The position numbers and the translations under genes are program-made. The notes under the pieces were generated by a model, which saw only the letters and a program-made list of their open reading frames with translations, was not told the DNA's origin and did not search any database. From contig MLAX01000004.1 in the NCBI GenBank assembly GCA_001890945.1, positions 62,001-126,000 on the forward strand: a stretch of DNA of 64,000 nt. The letters run 5' to 3'. Origin of the DNA: Alphaproteobacteria bacterium AO1-B (lineage in GTDB: Bacteria; Pseudomonadota; Alphaproteobacteria; Rhizobiales; Stappiaceae). How positions within the stretch are numbered: the stretch's first letter is position 1; every line of letters begins with the position of its first letter. Of the stretch, positions 1 through 7,634 are shown piece by piece.

Positions 1-2
1 AA

Positions 3-785
3 GTGTTTGCACTGCCAAGGCTCTCCGCAGCTGACTTTGGCGACGCTCTCATCAATCCGGAACTCGGGACACCCGAAGGCGCTGTCGGACCCGATGGGCT
101 GCCGGACGTGAAACGCTTCAATGTTTATAGGAACAATGTCATCGTCAGCCTTTGCGAGGCGCTGGGCGAGACCTATCCGTCTATCAAAGCGCTCCTCGGT
201 GACGAATATTTTGCGGCTTTGGCCCGTGCGTTTGTCGCAGAACATCAGCCGTCAAACCCTGTCCTGATCTGGTATGGAGAAGCGTTTCCAAATTTTCTTG
301 CCGCATTCCCGCCGCTGAAGGCCTATCCTTATCTGGAAGATGTGGCGCGCCTAGAATGGGCTTGGCTTCAATCCTACCACGAAAAAGACTGTGAAGTTTT
401 TGATCCGGCCGCGCTTGCGACGATCCCGCCCGCAGATCTTGAAGGCGTGAGATTTCAGCGTCACCCAGCGGCAACGATCGTGGCTTCAGAGTGGCCGATC
501 TGGGATCTCGTGAAGGTCAATCGGTTCAAAGATGGAGAGCAATCGCAGATCGATCTCTCTGTTGCTCAGCCTGTGCTGATCGTCCGACCAGAATTCGATG
601 TCGATGTCCGGGTTTTGGAACCAAGCCATGCCACGTTCGGGGGCGCAATTTTTTCTGGGGCAACGTTGGGGGAAGCGGCTGAAACGGCACTTGAAGTAGA
701 CAGCGGTTTTACACTGGCTGATTGTTTGTCGAACTTTCTATCAAATGGGGCTCTTGCCGGTCTGCAGATTAAAGAACTCGCTTAA
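3..785 (+). CDS. DUF2063 (HvfC/BufC-like) protein, possibly 5'-truncated
   Basis: The product matches the DUF2063 family, whose N-terminal domain is called a putative DNA-binding domain. The hallmark is the KRFNVYRNNV stretch near residue 40, followed by an alpha-helical region with conserved aromatics (WYGEAFPNFLAAFP). In bufferin/Hvf loci this protein is the partner of the DUF692 iron enzyme that modifies cysteine-rich bufferin precursors, which bind copper. The DoxX gene 33 bases downstream fits the usual order bufA-bufB-bufC-bufD. The first usable start here is a GTG at position 3, right at the window edge, so the real start may lie a few codons outside. Family call is firm; the metal role is inferred from context. 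Confidence 0.8.
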   Translation: MFALPRLSAADFGDALINPELGTPEGAVGPDGLPDVKRFNVYRNNVIVSLCEALGETYPSIKALLGDEYFAALARAFVAEHQPSNPVLIWYGEAFPNFLAAFPPLKAYPYLEDVARLEWAWLQSYHEKDCEVFDPAALATIPPADLEGVRFQRHPAATIVASEWPIWDLVKVNRFKDGEQSQIDLSVAQPVLIVRPEFDVDVRVLEPSHATFGGAIFSGATLGEAAETALEVDSGFTLADCLSNFLSNGALAGLQIKELA

Positions 786-818
786 GCGGGGATCCGGCTA
801 GAAACAACAAAAGAGGCT

Positions 819-1406
819 ATGAAACGGATGGTTATTGGTTTTTTTGTAAGGCTTTACACGTTGGTGTTCGGCGCAATTGAGCGGCTGACTGAAGGCTGGT
901 TTTTGGGTCTTGCCTCCCGGCTTATTTTTGCTGCTGTGCTGTTCCAGTTTTTCTGGAACTCGGCGCTCACAAAAATTGGCGGCAACATCATGAACATCTT
1001 CACGCCGACGGCTGGCGCATATGCCCAAATGCTGCCGGCCATGATGGAGCAGGTCAGCTATGATACCAGCCAGATTGCCTTTTTTCCTTATGGCCTGATT
1101 GTCCTCCTTGGAACGTGGGGCGAGTTCATCTTGCCGGTGCTTGTTGTTGTTGGCCTTTTCACCCGTGCGGCGAGCCTTGGCATGATCCTCTTCATTATCG
1201 TCATGACCTATGTCGACATCACGGGTCATGGGGCCGATGCCAAGACAATCGGGGCGCTCTTTGACGGAGATCCTTATGCGATTATTGCAGATGATCGGCT
1301 GCTGTGGATCTTCCTGCTTCTGGTGCCGACTTTGAAAGGGCCGGGTTTGATTTCGCTCGATGCGCTACTGGGTGTCCAGTACCGCAAGCGGGAAATGTAC
1401 TACTAG
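819..1406 (+). CDS. DoxX family membrane protein (BufD-like)
   Basis: This 195-residue integral membrane protein of the DoxX family has about four hydrophobic segments (roughly residues 28-50, 88-108, 112-130 and 158-172). The GTWGEFILPVLVVVGLFTR stretch is typical of DoxX proteins that sit next to DUF2063 and DUF692 genes. The start has an AAAGAGG ribosome site seven bases upstream. It lies just after the DUF2063 gene on the same strand and is probably cotranscribed. In bufferin clusters the DoxX member (BufD/HvfD) is thought to help at the membrane, but its chemistry is not established. An unrelated DoxX oxidoreductase role is possible. Confidence 0.8.
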   Translation: MKRMVIGFFVRLYTLVFGAIERLTEGWFLGLASRLIFAAVLFQFFWNSALTKIGGNIMNIFTPTAGAYAQMLPAMMEQVSYDTSQIAFFPYGLIVLLGTWGEFILPVLVVVGLFTRAASLGMILFIIVMTYVDITGHGADAKTIGALFDGDPYAIIADDRLLWIFLLLVPTLKGPGLISLDALLGVQYRKREMYY

Positions 1407-1451
1407 GAAATAGCGGTTGCCCGGTTGGGGCCGTGGTGATTTAACGGCCCC

Positions 1452-2510
1452 ATGAATTTTGCCAGTGACAATTGGGCGGGTGCAGCTCCGGCGGTGATGT
1501 CGGCGCTGACCCGCTATAATAATGGTCATGCGCCGGCTTACGGCAGTGACCCCCTCACCGAAAGCGTCTCCAACAAGTTCAATGAGCTGTTTGAACGGGA
1601 AGTGGCCGTTTTTTTTGTGGCAACAGGGACGGCTGCAAATTCGCTCGCCCTTGCAGCATACGGGAAACCGGGTGGCGCCATTTTCTGCCACCGCGACTCG
1701 CACATTCAGGTCGATGAGTGCAATTGTCCGGAGTTCATGACCAGCGGCGGCAAGCTGGTCAGTGTTTCTGGGCAAAATGGCAAATTTGACGCAAGCGACT
1801 TGATCGAGGCCATGTCCGCTTTTCCCGATGGCGTTGTGCATCATGGTCAGGTCGCAAGTGTCTCGATCAGCCAGGCGACCGAAAGCGGAACAGTCTACAC
1901 GCTGGAAGAGATTGCTGCGATCAAGAACGTCGCTGCTTCCCGGTCCGTCCCCTTGCACATGGACGGCGCTCGTTTTGCAAACGCGCTCGTAACGCTTGGA
2001 TGTTCACCTGCCGACATGACCTGGAAGGCTGGTGTCGATGTTCTTTCCTTTGGTGCCACCAAAAATGGGTGCTGGTGCGCGGAAGCGGTCGTCTTCTTCG
2101 ATTTGGAAGCTGCCAATGGATTTGAGTACTTCCGCAAGCGCGGCGGGCATCTGTTTTCCAAGAGCCGGTTTGTGGCTGCCCAGTTTGATGGATATTTCAG
2201 TGAAGACAGCTGGCTGGATACGGCAGCACACGCCAACGCGATGGCACTAAAACTTGCCGAAGGTATTCGGTCCGCTGGTGGAAGAACCGCCTGGCCTGTT
2301 GAAGCCAATGAGCTGTTTCCAATCCTGAAGCGTCGGCAGTTCGAGCAATTGGAAGCCAAAGGCGCAAAAATTTACGAATGGCCGGCGAAAGATATGCCTG
2401 AGGACCATGCTCTGCAGGCGGATGAAGTTTGCGTACGAATGGTGTGCAGCTTCGCAACGACCGAAGACGACGTGGCAGCGTTCTTGGGTGCGCTGTCCGG
2501 GATATCTTGA
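1452..2510 (+). CDS. ltaE: low-specificity L-threonine aldolase family enzyme
   Basis: PLP-dependent fold type I enzyme of the threonine aldolase/beta-eliminating lyase family, 352 residues, a normal length. Visible motifs are the phosphate-binding FVATGTAANS (about 55-64), the cofactor-contacting Asp in HMDGARFANA (D171), and the Schiff-base lysine in SFGATKNG (K204). It would cleave L-threonine or L-allo-threonine to glycine and acetaldehyde, in the cytoplasm. It is a stand-alone gene 45 bases after the DoxX gene, with no strong ribosome site. Substrate stereospecificity cannot be read from sequence; phenylserine aldolase activity is an alternative. Confidence 0.85.
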   Translation: MNFASDNWAGAAPAVMSALTRYNNGHAPAYGSDPLTESVSNKFNELFEREVAVFFVATGTAANSLALAAYGKPGGAIFCHRDSHIQVDECNCPEFMTSGGKLVSVSGQNGKFDASDLIEAMSAFPDGVVHHGQVASVSISQATESGTVYTLEEIAAIKNVAASRSVPLHMDGARFANALVTLGCSPADMTWKAGVDVLSFGATKNGCWCAEAVVFFDLEAANGFEYFRKRGGHLFSKSRFVAAQFDGYFSEDSWLDTAAHANAMALKLAEGIRSAGGRTAWPVEANELFPILKRRQFEQLEAKGAKIYEWPAKDMPEDHALQADEVCVRMVCSFATTEDDVAAFLGALSGIS

Positions 2511-2530
2511 GGCTGCGGTAGATACGAAGA

Positions 2531-2555
2531 GAGGCGCCTGTTTGACAGGCGCCTC
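2531..2555. terminator. perfect hairpin between convergent genes
   Basis: GAGGCGCCTG and its exact reverse complement flank a five-base loop, in the 78-base gap between the converging threonine aldolase and Hsp20 genes. There is no T-run on either side, so it is a poor intrinsic terminator. It may block read-through or stabilise 3' ends of both transcripts. Confidence 0.4.
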
Positions 2556-2588
2556 CGCACCGCCTCAGCTCAGGGGAGAAGCTGCCGG

Positions 2589-3035
2589 TTAGTGAGCGGT
2601 GCTTTCAATCTGTTTGGTCCCGCCGGATGTGATCTCGATCTTGCGGGGCTTCATGGCCTCGGGCAGTTCACGGACCAGGTCGACGTGAAGGAGACCATTT
2701 TCGAGGCTCGCACCGTCAACGCGGACGTATTCCGCGATCTGGAAGCGGCGTTCGAACGTCCGGGATGCGATGCCGCGATACAGGATTTCGCGATCAGCAG
2801 CTTCTTCTGCTTTTTCACCCTTGATGGTCAGAACGTGTTCTTTTGCTTCAACGGAGAGTTCCGCATCGCTGAAGCCTGCAACAGCCATGGTGATCCGGTA
2901 CGAGTTTTCGCCGGTCCGCTCGATGTTGTACGGCGGATAGCTGGGAGCTTCATTGCCAGCTGCATCCAGCATGGAAAAAAGGCGGTCAAAACCGATTGTG
3001 GAACGGTGAAGTGGGGTAAAGTCGAAGTGACGCAT
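2589..3035 (-). CDS. small heat shock protein, Hsp20/IbpA family
   Basis: The 148-residue protein begins MRHFDFTPLHRSTIGFDRLF, typical of rhizobial class A Hsp20 proteins. The alpha-crystallin domain spans about residues 35-130, with the AVAGF motif near 52-57 and the C-terminal strand before KPRKIEI. It would act as an ATP-independent holdase that keeps unfolding proteins soluble. The start has AGAGAGGA five bases upstream. The leader carries a sigma-32-like promoter and a ROSE-like hairpin (separate entries), so control by heat at both transcription and translation is likely. A single copy is seen here; many rhizobia have several. Confidence 0.92.
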   Translation of the reverse strand: MRHFDFTPLHRSTIGFDRLFSMLDAAGNEAPSYPPYNIERTGENSYRITMAVAGFSDAELSVEAKEHVLTIKGEKAEEAADREILYRGIASRTFERRFQIAEYVRVDGASLENGLLHVDLVRELPEAMKPRKIEITSGGTKQIESTAH

Positions 3036-3060
3036 AGTCTGTCCTCTCTTTGAGCAACTG
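3036..3060 (-). promoter_or_regulatory. ROSE-like RNA thermometer hairpin in hsp20 leader
   Basis: On the minus strand the leader ends with UUGCU (3057-3053), a seven-base spacer and AGGA (3045-3042), just before the start codon. ROSE elements, common 5' of rhizobial small heat shock genes, mask the ribosome site with a U(U/C)GCU-AGGA hairpin of this kind. The leader is about 105 nt from the predicted start of transcription, a normal ROSE length. The upstream ROSE stems were not folded, so this is a candidate. Confidence 0.5.
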
Positions 3061-3147
3061 TTACTTCTGATTTTTGCGATCTCCTGTCCCCCATCATTGG
3101 CGAGACCGGAACGCTGCGCAGACCCGTTTTGGCGCCTGCACTAATCG

Positions 3148-3176
3148 AGATGGGAATTCTGAATTTTGAATTCAAG
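3148..3176 (-). promoter_or_regulatory. sigma-32-type heat-shock promoter for hsp20
   Basis: The minus strand reads CTTGAA (3176-3171), a 16-base spacer, then CCCAT (3154-3150). This fits the alphaproteobacterial RpoH pattern CTTGAA-N(13-17)-CCCCAT. Predicted transcription start is near 3141, leaving a leader of about 105 nt before the Hsp20 start codon. Confidence 0.65.
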
Positions 3177-3305
3177 AGGTCGTGGGTAAGCGGAAACATC
3201 GGCGATGAACTGAAGATGAATAGGGCCTTCCGGTCCCGTTCAAACGCTCTTCGGCATTCTCCGGGTATCGCCAGCACGGGGCTGGCGGAACAAGGAGATC
3301 ACACA

Positions 3306-3731
3306 ATGTCGATGTCACTCATGAAGCGCATTTCCACGAAAGCGTCTGCCCCGATTGCAGGAGCGGTTTTGCTCTTGGCCGCTGGTGCAGCAACGCAAGC
3401 GCAGGCTGTTCCTTTCTCAGGTTTGGGGGCAAAAGCACCGGTAGTCAGCGGCATGACGATGACAGTTGATCACCGCGGAGGGCCAGGACGCGGTTGGGAC
3501 CGTGGGCACGGTCGGCATCAATACGAGTTGGGGCCGAGGCAAATTCGCCGCAGCTTGCGTCATCGCGGGTTTCACCGGATCAAAATCATTGATCGCCGCG
3601 GCCCGATGTACATCATCAAAGCACGTGGCTGGCGTGGTTTTCCTGTCAGACTCGTTGTCGATTCCCGCAATGCAGATATCGTGCGCAGCCGCCCTCTGGG
3701 CCCACGGTACAACTGGCACAGCCGTTGGTAA
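3306..3731 (+). CDS. small secreted basic protein of unknown function
   Basis: This 141-residue protein has an N-terminal signal peptide (basic MKRISTK then a hydrophobic Ala/Leu-rich core ending near ATQAQA, about residue 35). A Gly/Arg/His-rich linker with GGPGRGWDRGHGRH follows. The C-terminal half (IRRSLRHRGFHRI, IIDRRGPMYIIKARG, RLVVDSRNADIV) has the strand-helix-strand look of a PepSY-like fold. It is very basic and probably periplasmic. The start at 3306 is chosen for its AAGGAG ribosome site and signal peptide; longer in-frame starts upstream lack both. I do not recognise a function. Confidence 0.7.
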   Translation: MSMSLMKRISTKASAPIAGAVLLLAAGAATQAQAVPFSGLGAKAPVVSGMTMTVDHRGGPGRGWDRGHGRHQYELGPRQIRRSLRHRGFHRIKIIDRRGPMYIIKARGWRGFPVRLVVDSRNADIVRSRPLGPRYNWHSRW

Positions 3732-3837
3732 TTCTGGTCACCTTTGGAGCCGGTCCTGCGGGGTCGGCTCAAAGTATATTGAGAGCTGGAGCTCAGGCGG
3801 CTATCACTGATCGCTGCGACAAGCGAATCGGATCAAG

Positions 3838-4917
3838 ATGAGCCTGATTGACACCAAGGATAATCCGATCCCGGATGGGGCCGTTTCCGGGTTTTTGGAG
3901 ATGAATGGCCGGGTCAAGCTGCGCTATGCGCATTGGCCTGCTGCGCCGGGCAAGTCGTGTCGGGGCACTGTGACCATCCTCCAGGGACGCGCTGAGTTTA
4001 TCGAAAAATACTATGAAGTTGTCTCCGACTTGCGTTCGCGAGGTTATGCTGTTGTTGCCTTCGATTGGCGCGGGCAGGGCGGTTCAACGCGTTTGACCCG
4101 AAGCCTGGCTCGGGGACACGTCACGAACTTCAAAAGATATCAGCAGGACCTGCTGGCGATCTTGAAAAACGTTTCCCTTGCGACCTACCCAGGGCCGCAT
4201 TTTGCGCTGGCGCACTCAACGGGTGGCCTCATTTTGATGTCATGTTCACAGCGACTGCGGACGATGTTGGATCGCGCGGTTATTACGGCGCCGCTACTGG
4301 CGATCGCACCAAGGGATTGGGAGAGCGATCTGACAGCCGGTTTGCGAAAGCTGCTCCGCATATTGACTTTGGGGCTGTTTGGAAGACCCCAACTCAGGGC
4401 GACCCGCCCGTCCACTTCCCGATTGACCGAGACACTCGGTTTTGGCCTTGCTCGAATTTGCGCCTGGACCTTTTTGGGCCGGCTCTACGTTCCAGGTGGA
4501 AACGGGAAGCTTACGCTCCCATTCGAAGAAAACCGCCAGACAACTGACCGTCAGCGCTATCACAGGTTTTCCAAGGTTCTGAAAGAGCACCCGGAAATCG
4601 GTATCGGATCGCCGACGATGAGCTGGCTGAACGCAGCCGCCTCAGCCATGAAGTCGATGCGTCAGCGCCGCGCCGGACCTGAAATGCGCTTGCCGTGCCT
4701 AATACTTGGCGCTGGTCGGGACAGAATTGTTTCGACGCCTGCCATTGAAGAGTTTGTCTCCCGCACAAAAAATGCATCGTATATCGAGATCTCGGGCGCG
4801 GAACACGAGCTTCTTATGGAAGCCGACAGATACCGGGACCAGGTCTGGGCGGCATTTGACGCCTTTATTCCGGGTTTGGAAGCAGATTTAGTGATGGACC
4901 AGGCGGGTGCTGATTGA
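3838..4917 (+). CDS. alpha/beta hydrolase, lysophospholipase/monoacylglycerol lipase-like
   Basis: Serine hydrolase of the alpha/beta fold (Hydrolase_4/PldB-like), 359 residues. The oxyanion-side block FDWRGQGGS (about 75-83) is typical of monoglyceride lipases. The nucleophile elbow is AHSTGG with Ser127, where Ala replaces the first Gly of GxSxG. Candidate Asp and His are in GAGRDRIVS and GAEHELLME near the C-terminus. No signal peptide is seen, so a cytoplasmic lysophospholipid or monoacylglycerol substrate is likely. It stands alone, convergent with hisN. Confidence 0.82.
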   Translation: MSLIDTKDNPIPDGAVSGFLEMNGRVKLRYAHWPAAPGKSCRGTVTILQGRAEFIEKYYEVVSDLRSRGYAVVAFDWRGQGGSTRLTRSLARGHVTNFKRYQQDLLAILKNVSLATYPGPHFALAHSTGGLILMSCSQRLRTMLDRAVITAPLLAIAPRDWESDLTAGLRKLLRILTLGLFGRPQLRATRPSTSRLTETLGFGLARICAWTFLGRLYVPGGNGKLTLPFEENRQTTDRQRYHRFSKVLKEHPEIGIGSPTMSWLNAAASAMKSMRQRRAGPEMRLPCLILGAGRDRIVSTPAIEEFVSRTKNASYIEISGAEHELLMEADRYRDQVWAAFDAFIPGLEADLVMDQAGAD

Positions 4918-4958
4918 TCTTCAGTGATACGCCGCCTGGTTGATGTTGCAGGCAAGTA

Positions 4959-5765
4959 TTAGACGGCAGCTTTCGCCAGTTCGGTCAGCAAGATGTCGTG
5001 GAGGCGTTTATCGCCGGATGCAACGATCTGACCGCCATCTGCCGGTGAGCCGCCTGTCCATGTCGTCACAACGCCGCCGGCACCTTCAATTATCGGGACC
5101 AATGCGACGATGTCATAGGCTTGCAGTCCGGATTCAATGACAGCGTCGCCGTGACCTGCTGCCACCATGCAATAAGCGTAACAATCCGTACCGTATCTTG
5201 TCAGCTGTGCCTCTGCCTCCATTCGATCAAAGACCGGCCGTTCGCTGGCGTTAAAAAGCGCGGGTGTTGTCGTAAATAAGGTCGCACTGTCGAGCGATGC
5301 GCAGGCCCGCGTTTTCAGATCTTTTTGGCCGAGAGGCCCATGATACCAGGCGCGTTCACAATCCCCGCTGTAGCGCTCGCCAATGTAAGGCTGGACCATC
5401 ATGCCAAGGCTGGGTTTGCCATTTGACCGGAGGCCGATTAACGATCCCCAAGTTGGAAGACCGGTAATAAAGGCCCGTGTGCCATCAATCGGGTCCAAGA
5501 CCCAAACATTATCAGAATCAATGTTCTCTGGACCATGTTCTTCACCCAGGATGCCGTGGTCGGGGTAATTTTCGTTGATCAGAGCCCGCATAGCTGTTTC
5601 ACCGTTCTTGTCGGCGATTGTGACTGGGTCGAAACCGCTTTCCAACTTGTTGTCGACCGAGAAGCCTTGACGGAAGTGCGGCATGATTGCAGCGCTGGAA
5701 GCGTCCGCCAGGCGATCGAGAAATGGAGCCAGCGGGTTTGCACTGGCAGCGAGCGGCATGGACAT
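4959..5765 (-). CDS. hisN: histidinol-phosphatase of the inositol monophosphatase family
   Basis: The protein is a Mg-dependent, Li-sensitive-type phosphatase. GEEHG and WVLDPIDGTRAF carry the metal-binding Glu and Asp residues, and the late motif is GLQAYDIVALVPIIEGAGG. The Gln-Ala-Tyr-Asp form (rather than Trp-Asp) and the neighbouring amidohydrolase match the rhizobial hisN branch, which dephosphorylates L-histidinol phosphate. I chose the ATG at 5765 because GGAGG lies just upstream; an ATG two codons later and a GTG at 5789 are alternatives. A generic IMPase-family phosphatase remains possible; true suhB is at 46941. Confidence 0.82.
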   Translation of the reverse strand: MSMPLAASANPLAPFLDRLADASSAAIMPHFRQGFSVDNKLESGFDPVTIADKNGETAMRALINENYPDHGILGEEHGPENIDSDNVWVLDPIDGTRAFITGLPTWGSLIGLRSNGKPSLGMMVQPYIGERYSGDCERAWYHGPLGQKDLKTRACASLDSATLFTTTPALFNASERPVFDRMEAEAQLTRYGTDCYAYCMVAAGHGDAVIESGLQAYDIVALVPIIEGAGGVVTTWTGGSPADGGQIVASGDKRLHDILLTELAKAAV

Positions 5766-5864
5766 ATGGCCTCCAGTCGGATGTGTCACTCTTCGGTCAG
5801 AACGACCGCAGGTGGCTGTCTTATAACCTGATTTGCAAAAAAAGAATTCGGAATACCTGAATTG

Positions 5865-5883
5865 ATGCTCATATTTTGAGCAT
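5865..5883. repeat. 7-bp perfect inverted repeat
   Basis: ATGCTCA (5865-5871) and TGAGCAT (5877-5883) flank a TATTT spacer, about 100 bases upstream of hisN and at the 5' side of the predicted sRNA gene. Two exact copies of GCGGTGCGAT follow at 5919-5928 and 5935-5944. A dimeric regulator site is possible. Confidence 0.4.
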
Positions 5884-5945
5884 GAAACAACCGCTGCCGG
5901 GGTTGCATTTTGTGCGGTGCGGTGCGATCTTATTGCGGTGCGATA

Positions 5946-6024
5946 GAGCTTTCTGTCGTGCCGCCCTCCTTGGGCGTTTCCTCCCTAGACTTCGGCCGCC
6001 TCGTTCGAGTGCGGCCTTTTTTTT
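5946..6024 (+). ncRNA. putative trans-acting sRNA, mmgR/suhB (alpha-r8)-like
   Basis: A strong intrinsic terminator (GGCCGC 5994-5999, GCGGCC 6011-6016, then eight T) points along the plus strand, although both flanking genes are on the minus strand, so an independent transcript is expected. Just before it is an unpaired pyrimidine stretch, TTTCCTCCCT (5978-5987), which could pair with ribosome sites. This layout, about 80 nt, resembles the alphaproteobacterial mmgR/suhB RNA (Rfam RF00519), described near inositol-monophosphatase genes; here it lies upstream of such a gene (hisN), on the opposite strand. The family match is from memory. The 5' end is an estimate. Confidence 0.6.
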
Positions 6025-6044
6025 AATTCGATTTAATACAGGGA

Positions 6045-6965
6045 TTATTCGGCCGCGATTGGATCCGCGACGAGACCGGCGTCCGGCATTGCGGTCAACT
6101 CCCGGACGAAGTCTTTCAGATCGTGGAACAATTGTCCGAAATGGGCCGTCGGCTCATGGGTCGCTTCGTCCATGTAAAGGCCGCGATTGATTTCAATTTG
6201 AAGAGCATGCAGTCCGCTTGACGGCCGGCCGTAATGCTCCGTTATGAAGCCGCCTGCATACGGCTTATTGCGGCTCACGCTGTATCCCTTGCTCCGCAGT
6301 GTTTCGAACGCAAAGTCGGTAAGGTCGCTGTTGCAGCTGGTGCCGTAGCGATCACCCAGAATGAAATCGGGCCGTGTATCTGTGGTCTGACATTTCACTG
6401 TTGATGGCATTGAGTGGCAGTCAATCAAGACTGCATGCCCAAATGTCACGTGCGTTTGCGCCAGCAGACGCCTCAGTGTCGAGTGGTAGGGCTTATAGAT
6501 CGTCTCGATGCGGTTGAGCGCTTCTTCAACAGGCAGCCTGTGCCGATAGATCTCGTGGTTTTCGCTGACAATGCGCGCGACGGTTCCAAGGCCACCAGCT
6601 ACACGGATCGAGCGGATGTTTGCGTAAGACGGCAGCCGGCCATCATACATCTTCGGATCGAGCTCATAAGGTTCCCGGTTCACATCCAGATAAGCGCGCG
6701 GAAAGTGTGCCCGCAGCATGGGTGCACCAAGTGGCACCACATGCGAAAAGAGCTCGTCCACATAAGCATCTTCGGACCGCCGGATCGAGCGCGCATCAAG
6801 CCGTGAGGCAGCCAGGAAACTCTCTGGATATTGACGGCCCGAATGAGGTGAGTTGAAAACAAATGGCAGCCGTTGATCAGCAGGGGACAACACATCAAAT
6901 GCAGGAAAGCCGTTGAAGTCGACTTCGAACTGGCTGTTTGGGGCGCTGGGCGTTGAACTTGTCAA
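6045..6965 (-). CDS. N-formylglutamate amidohydrolase family protein
   Basis: FGase-family hydrolase (HutG2-like), 306 residues. Visible family blocks are the N-terminal FNSPHSGRQYP (about 33-43), the RAYLDVNREPYELDP motif near 103-117, the metal/active region HAVLIDCHSMPS, and the C-terminal ALQIEINRGLYMDE. It would release formate and glutamate from N-formylglutamate or act on a related formyl-amino acid. No other hut genes are near, and a second family member lies at 12251. The start is a TTG at 6965 with only a weak GGGA upstream, so the exact N-terminus is uncertain. Conserved neighbour of hisN and cpdR. Confidence 0.85.
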   Translation of the reverse strand: MTSSTPSAPNSQFEVDFNGFPAFDVLSPADQRLPFVFNSPHSGRQYPESFLAASRLDARSIRRSEDAYVDELFSHVVPLGAPMLRAHFPRAYLDVNREPYELDPKMYDGRLPSYANIRSIRVAGGLGTVARIVSENHEIYRHRLPVEEALNRIETIYKPYHSTLRRLLAQTHVTFGHAVLIDCHSMPSTVKCQTTDTRPDFILGDRYGTSCNSDLTDFAFETLRSKGYSVSRNKPYAGGFITEHYGRPSSGLHALQIEINRGLYMDEATHEPTAHFGQLFHDLKDFVRELTAMPDAGLVADPIAAE

Positions 6966-7140
6966 TATGTGTGTCCCGTTTGCGACGATTGCCTATCGTG
7001 CCAAGGAATCAACACGCAGTCCACAGTCGAGCGCGCAAAAGCTTAGGAGAACCAATTCACCCTATCTTTCTGTTGATTTCGAGCTATAACCGGCGAAAGA
7101 CTTGAACGCTCCGTAATGCGAAGGAAATTGGTTGCAAACT

Positions 7141-7500
7141 ATGCCGCGTATCCTGCTTGCCGAAGACGATAACGACATGCGCCGGTTCCTGGCGAAGGCT
7201 CTGGAAAATGCCGGGTATGACGTAGTGTCATTTGATAACGGCAAAAGCGCGTATGAGAGACTGCGCGAAGAACCGTTTTCCCTGCTCCTGACCGATATTG
7301 TGATGCCGGAGATGGATGGCATTGAGCTCGCGCGGCGTGCAACGCAGCTCGACCCTGATCTGAAGGTGATGTTCATTACCGGATTTGCAGCTGTTGCGCT
7401 TAATCCAGAATCGGATGCGCCGAAGGATGCAAAGGTTCTTTCAAAGCCCTTCCACCTCAAGGACTTGGTGCAGGAAGTGGAGCGAATGCTCGCTGCCTGA
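7141..7500 (+). CDS. cpdR: single-domain response regulator CpdR
   Basis: A 119-residue receiver domain without output domain. It shows the acidic pair in RILLAEDDNDMRRF (D9, D10), phospho-acceptor D52 in LLTDIVMPEMDG, and the conserved Thr and Lys in FITGF and VLSKPF. The sequence is close to CpdR, which in Caulobacter and rhizobia is controlled by the CckA-ChpT phosphorelay and, when unphosphorylated, primes ClpXP to degrade cell-cycle proteins. I chose the ATG at 7141; a TTG three codons upstream is less likely because the family begins with MxRILLAEDD. Confidence 0.93.
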   Translation: MPRILLAEDDNDMRRFLAKALENAGYDVVSFDNGKSAYERLREEPFSLLLTDIVMPEMDGIELARRATQLDPDLKVMFITGFAAVALNPESDAPKDAKVLSKPFHLKDLVQEVERMLAA

Positions 7501-7562
7501 TCGTCACTTTCAACAGGCTGAAGAGCGAAAAAGGAATTTTTGACAGTTCGGTGAAAAGGGGG

Positions 7563-7590
7563 TTGCACAGACTTTGGATCCCCGCTATAT
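7563..7590 (+). promoter_or_regulatory. sigma-70-type promoter of tRNA-Val
   Basis: TTGCAC (7563-7568), a 16-base spacer and CTATAT (7585-7590) match the alphaproteobacterial vegetative promoter pattern. The predicted start near 7597 lies about 38 bases before the tRNA. Confidence 0.65.
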
Positions 7591-7634
7591 CGCACCCCAC
7601 CACGGCGTTGGGACGCCGATGGCCGAAGAAATTC

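Noticed and set aside
1365-1958. 197-codon open frame on the minus strand
   Set aside because: It lies inside the well-supported threonine aldolase gene and its product resembles no protein family I recognise.
6045-6965. histidine-utilisation (hut) operon
   Set aside because: Only the amidohydrolase-type gene is present; no hutU, hutH, hutI or hutF gene is seen.
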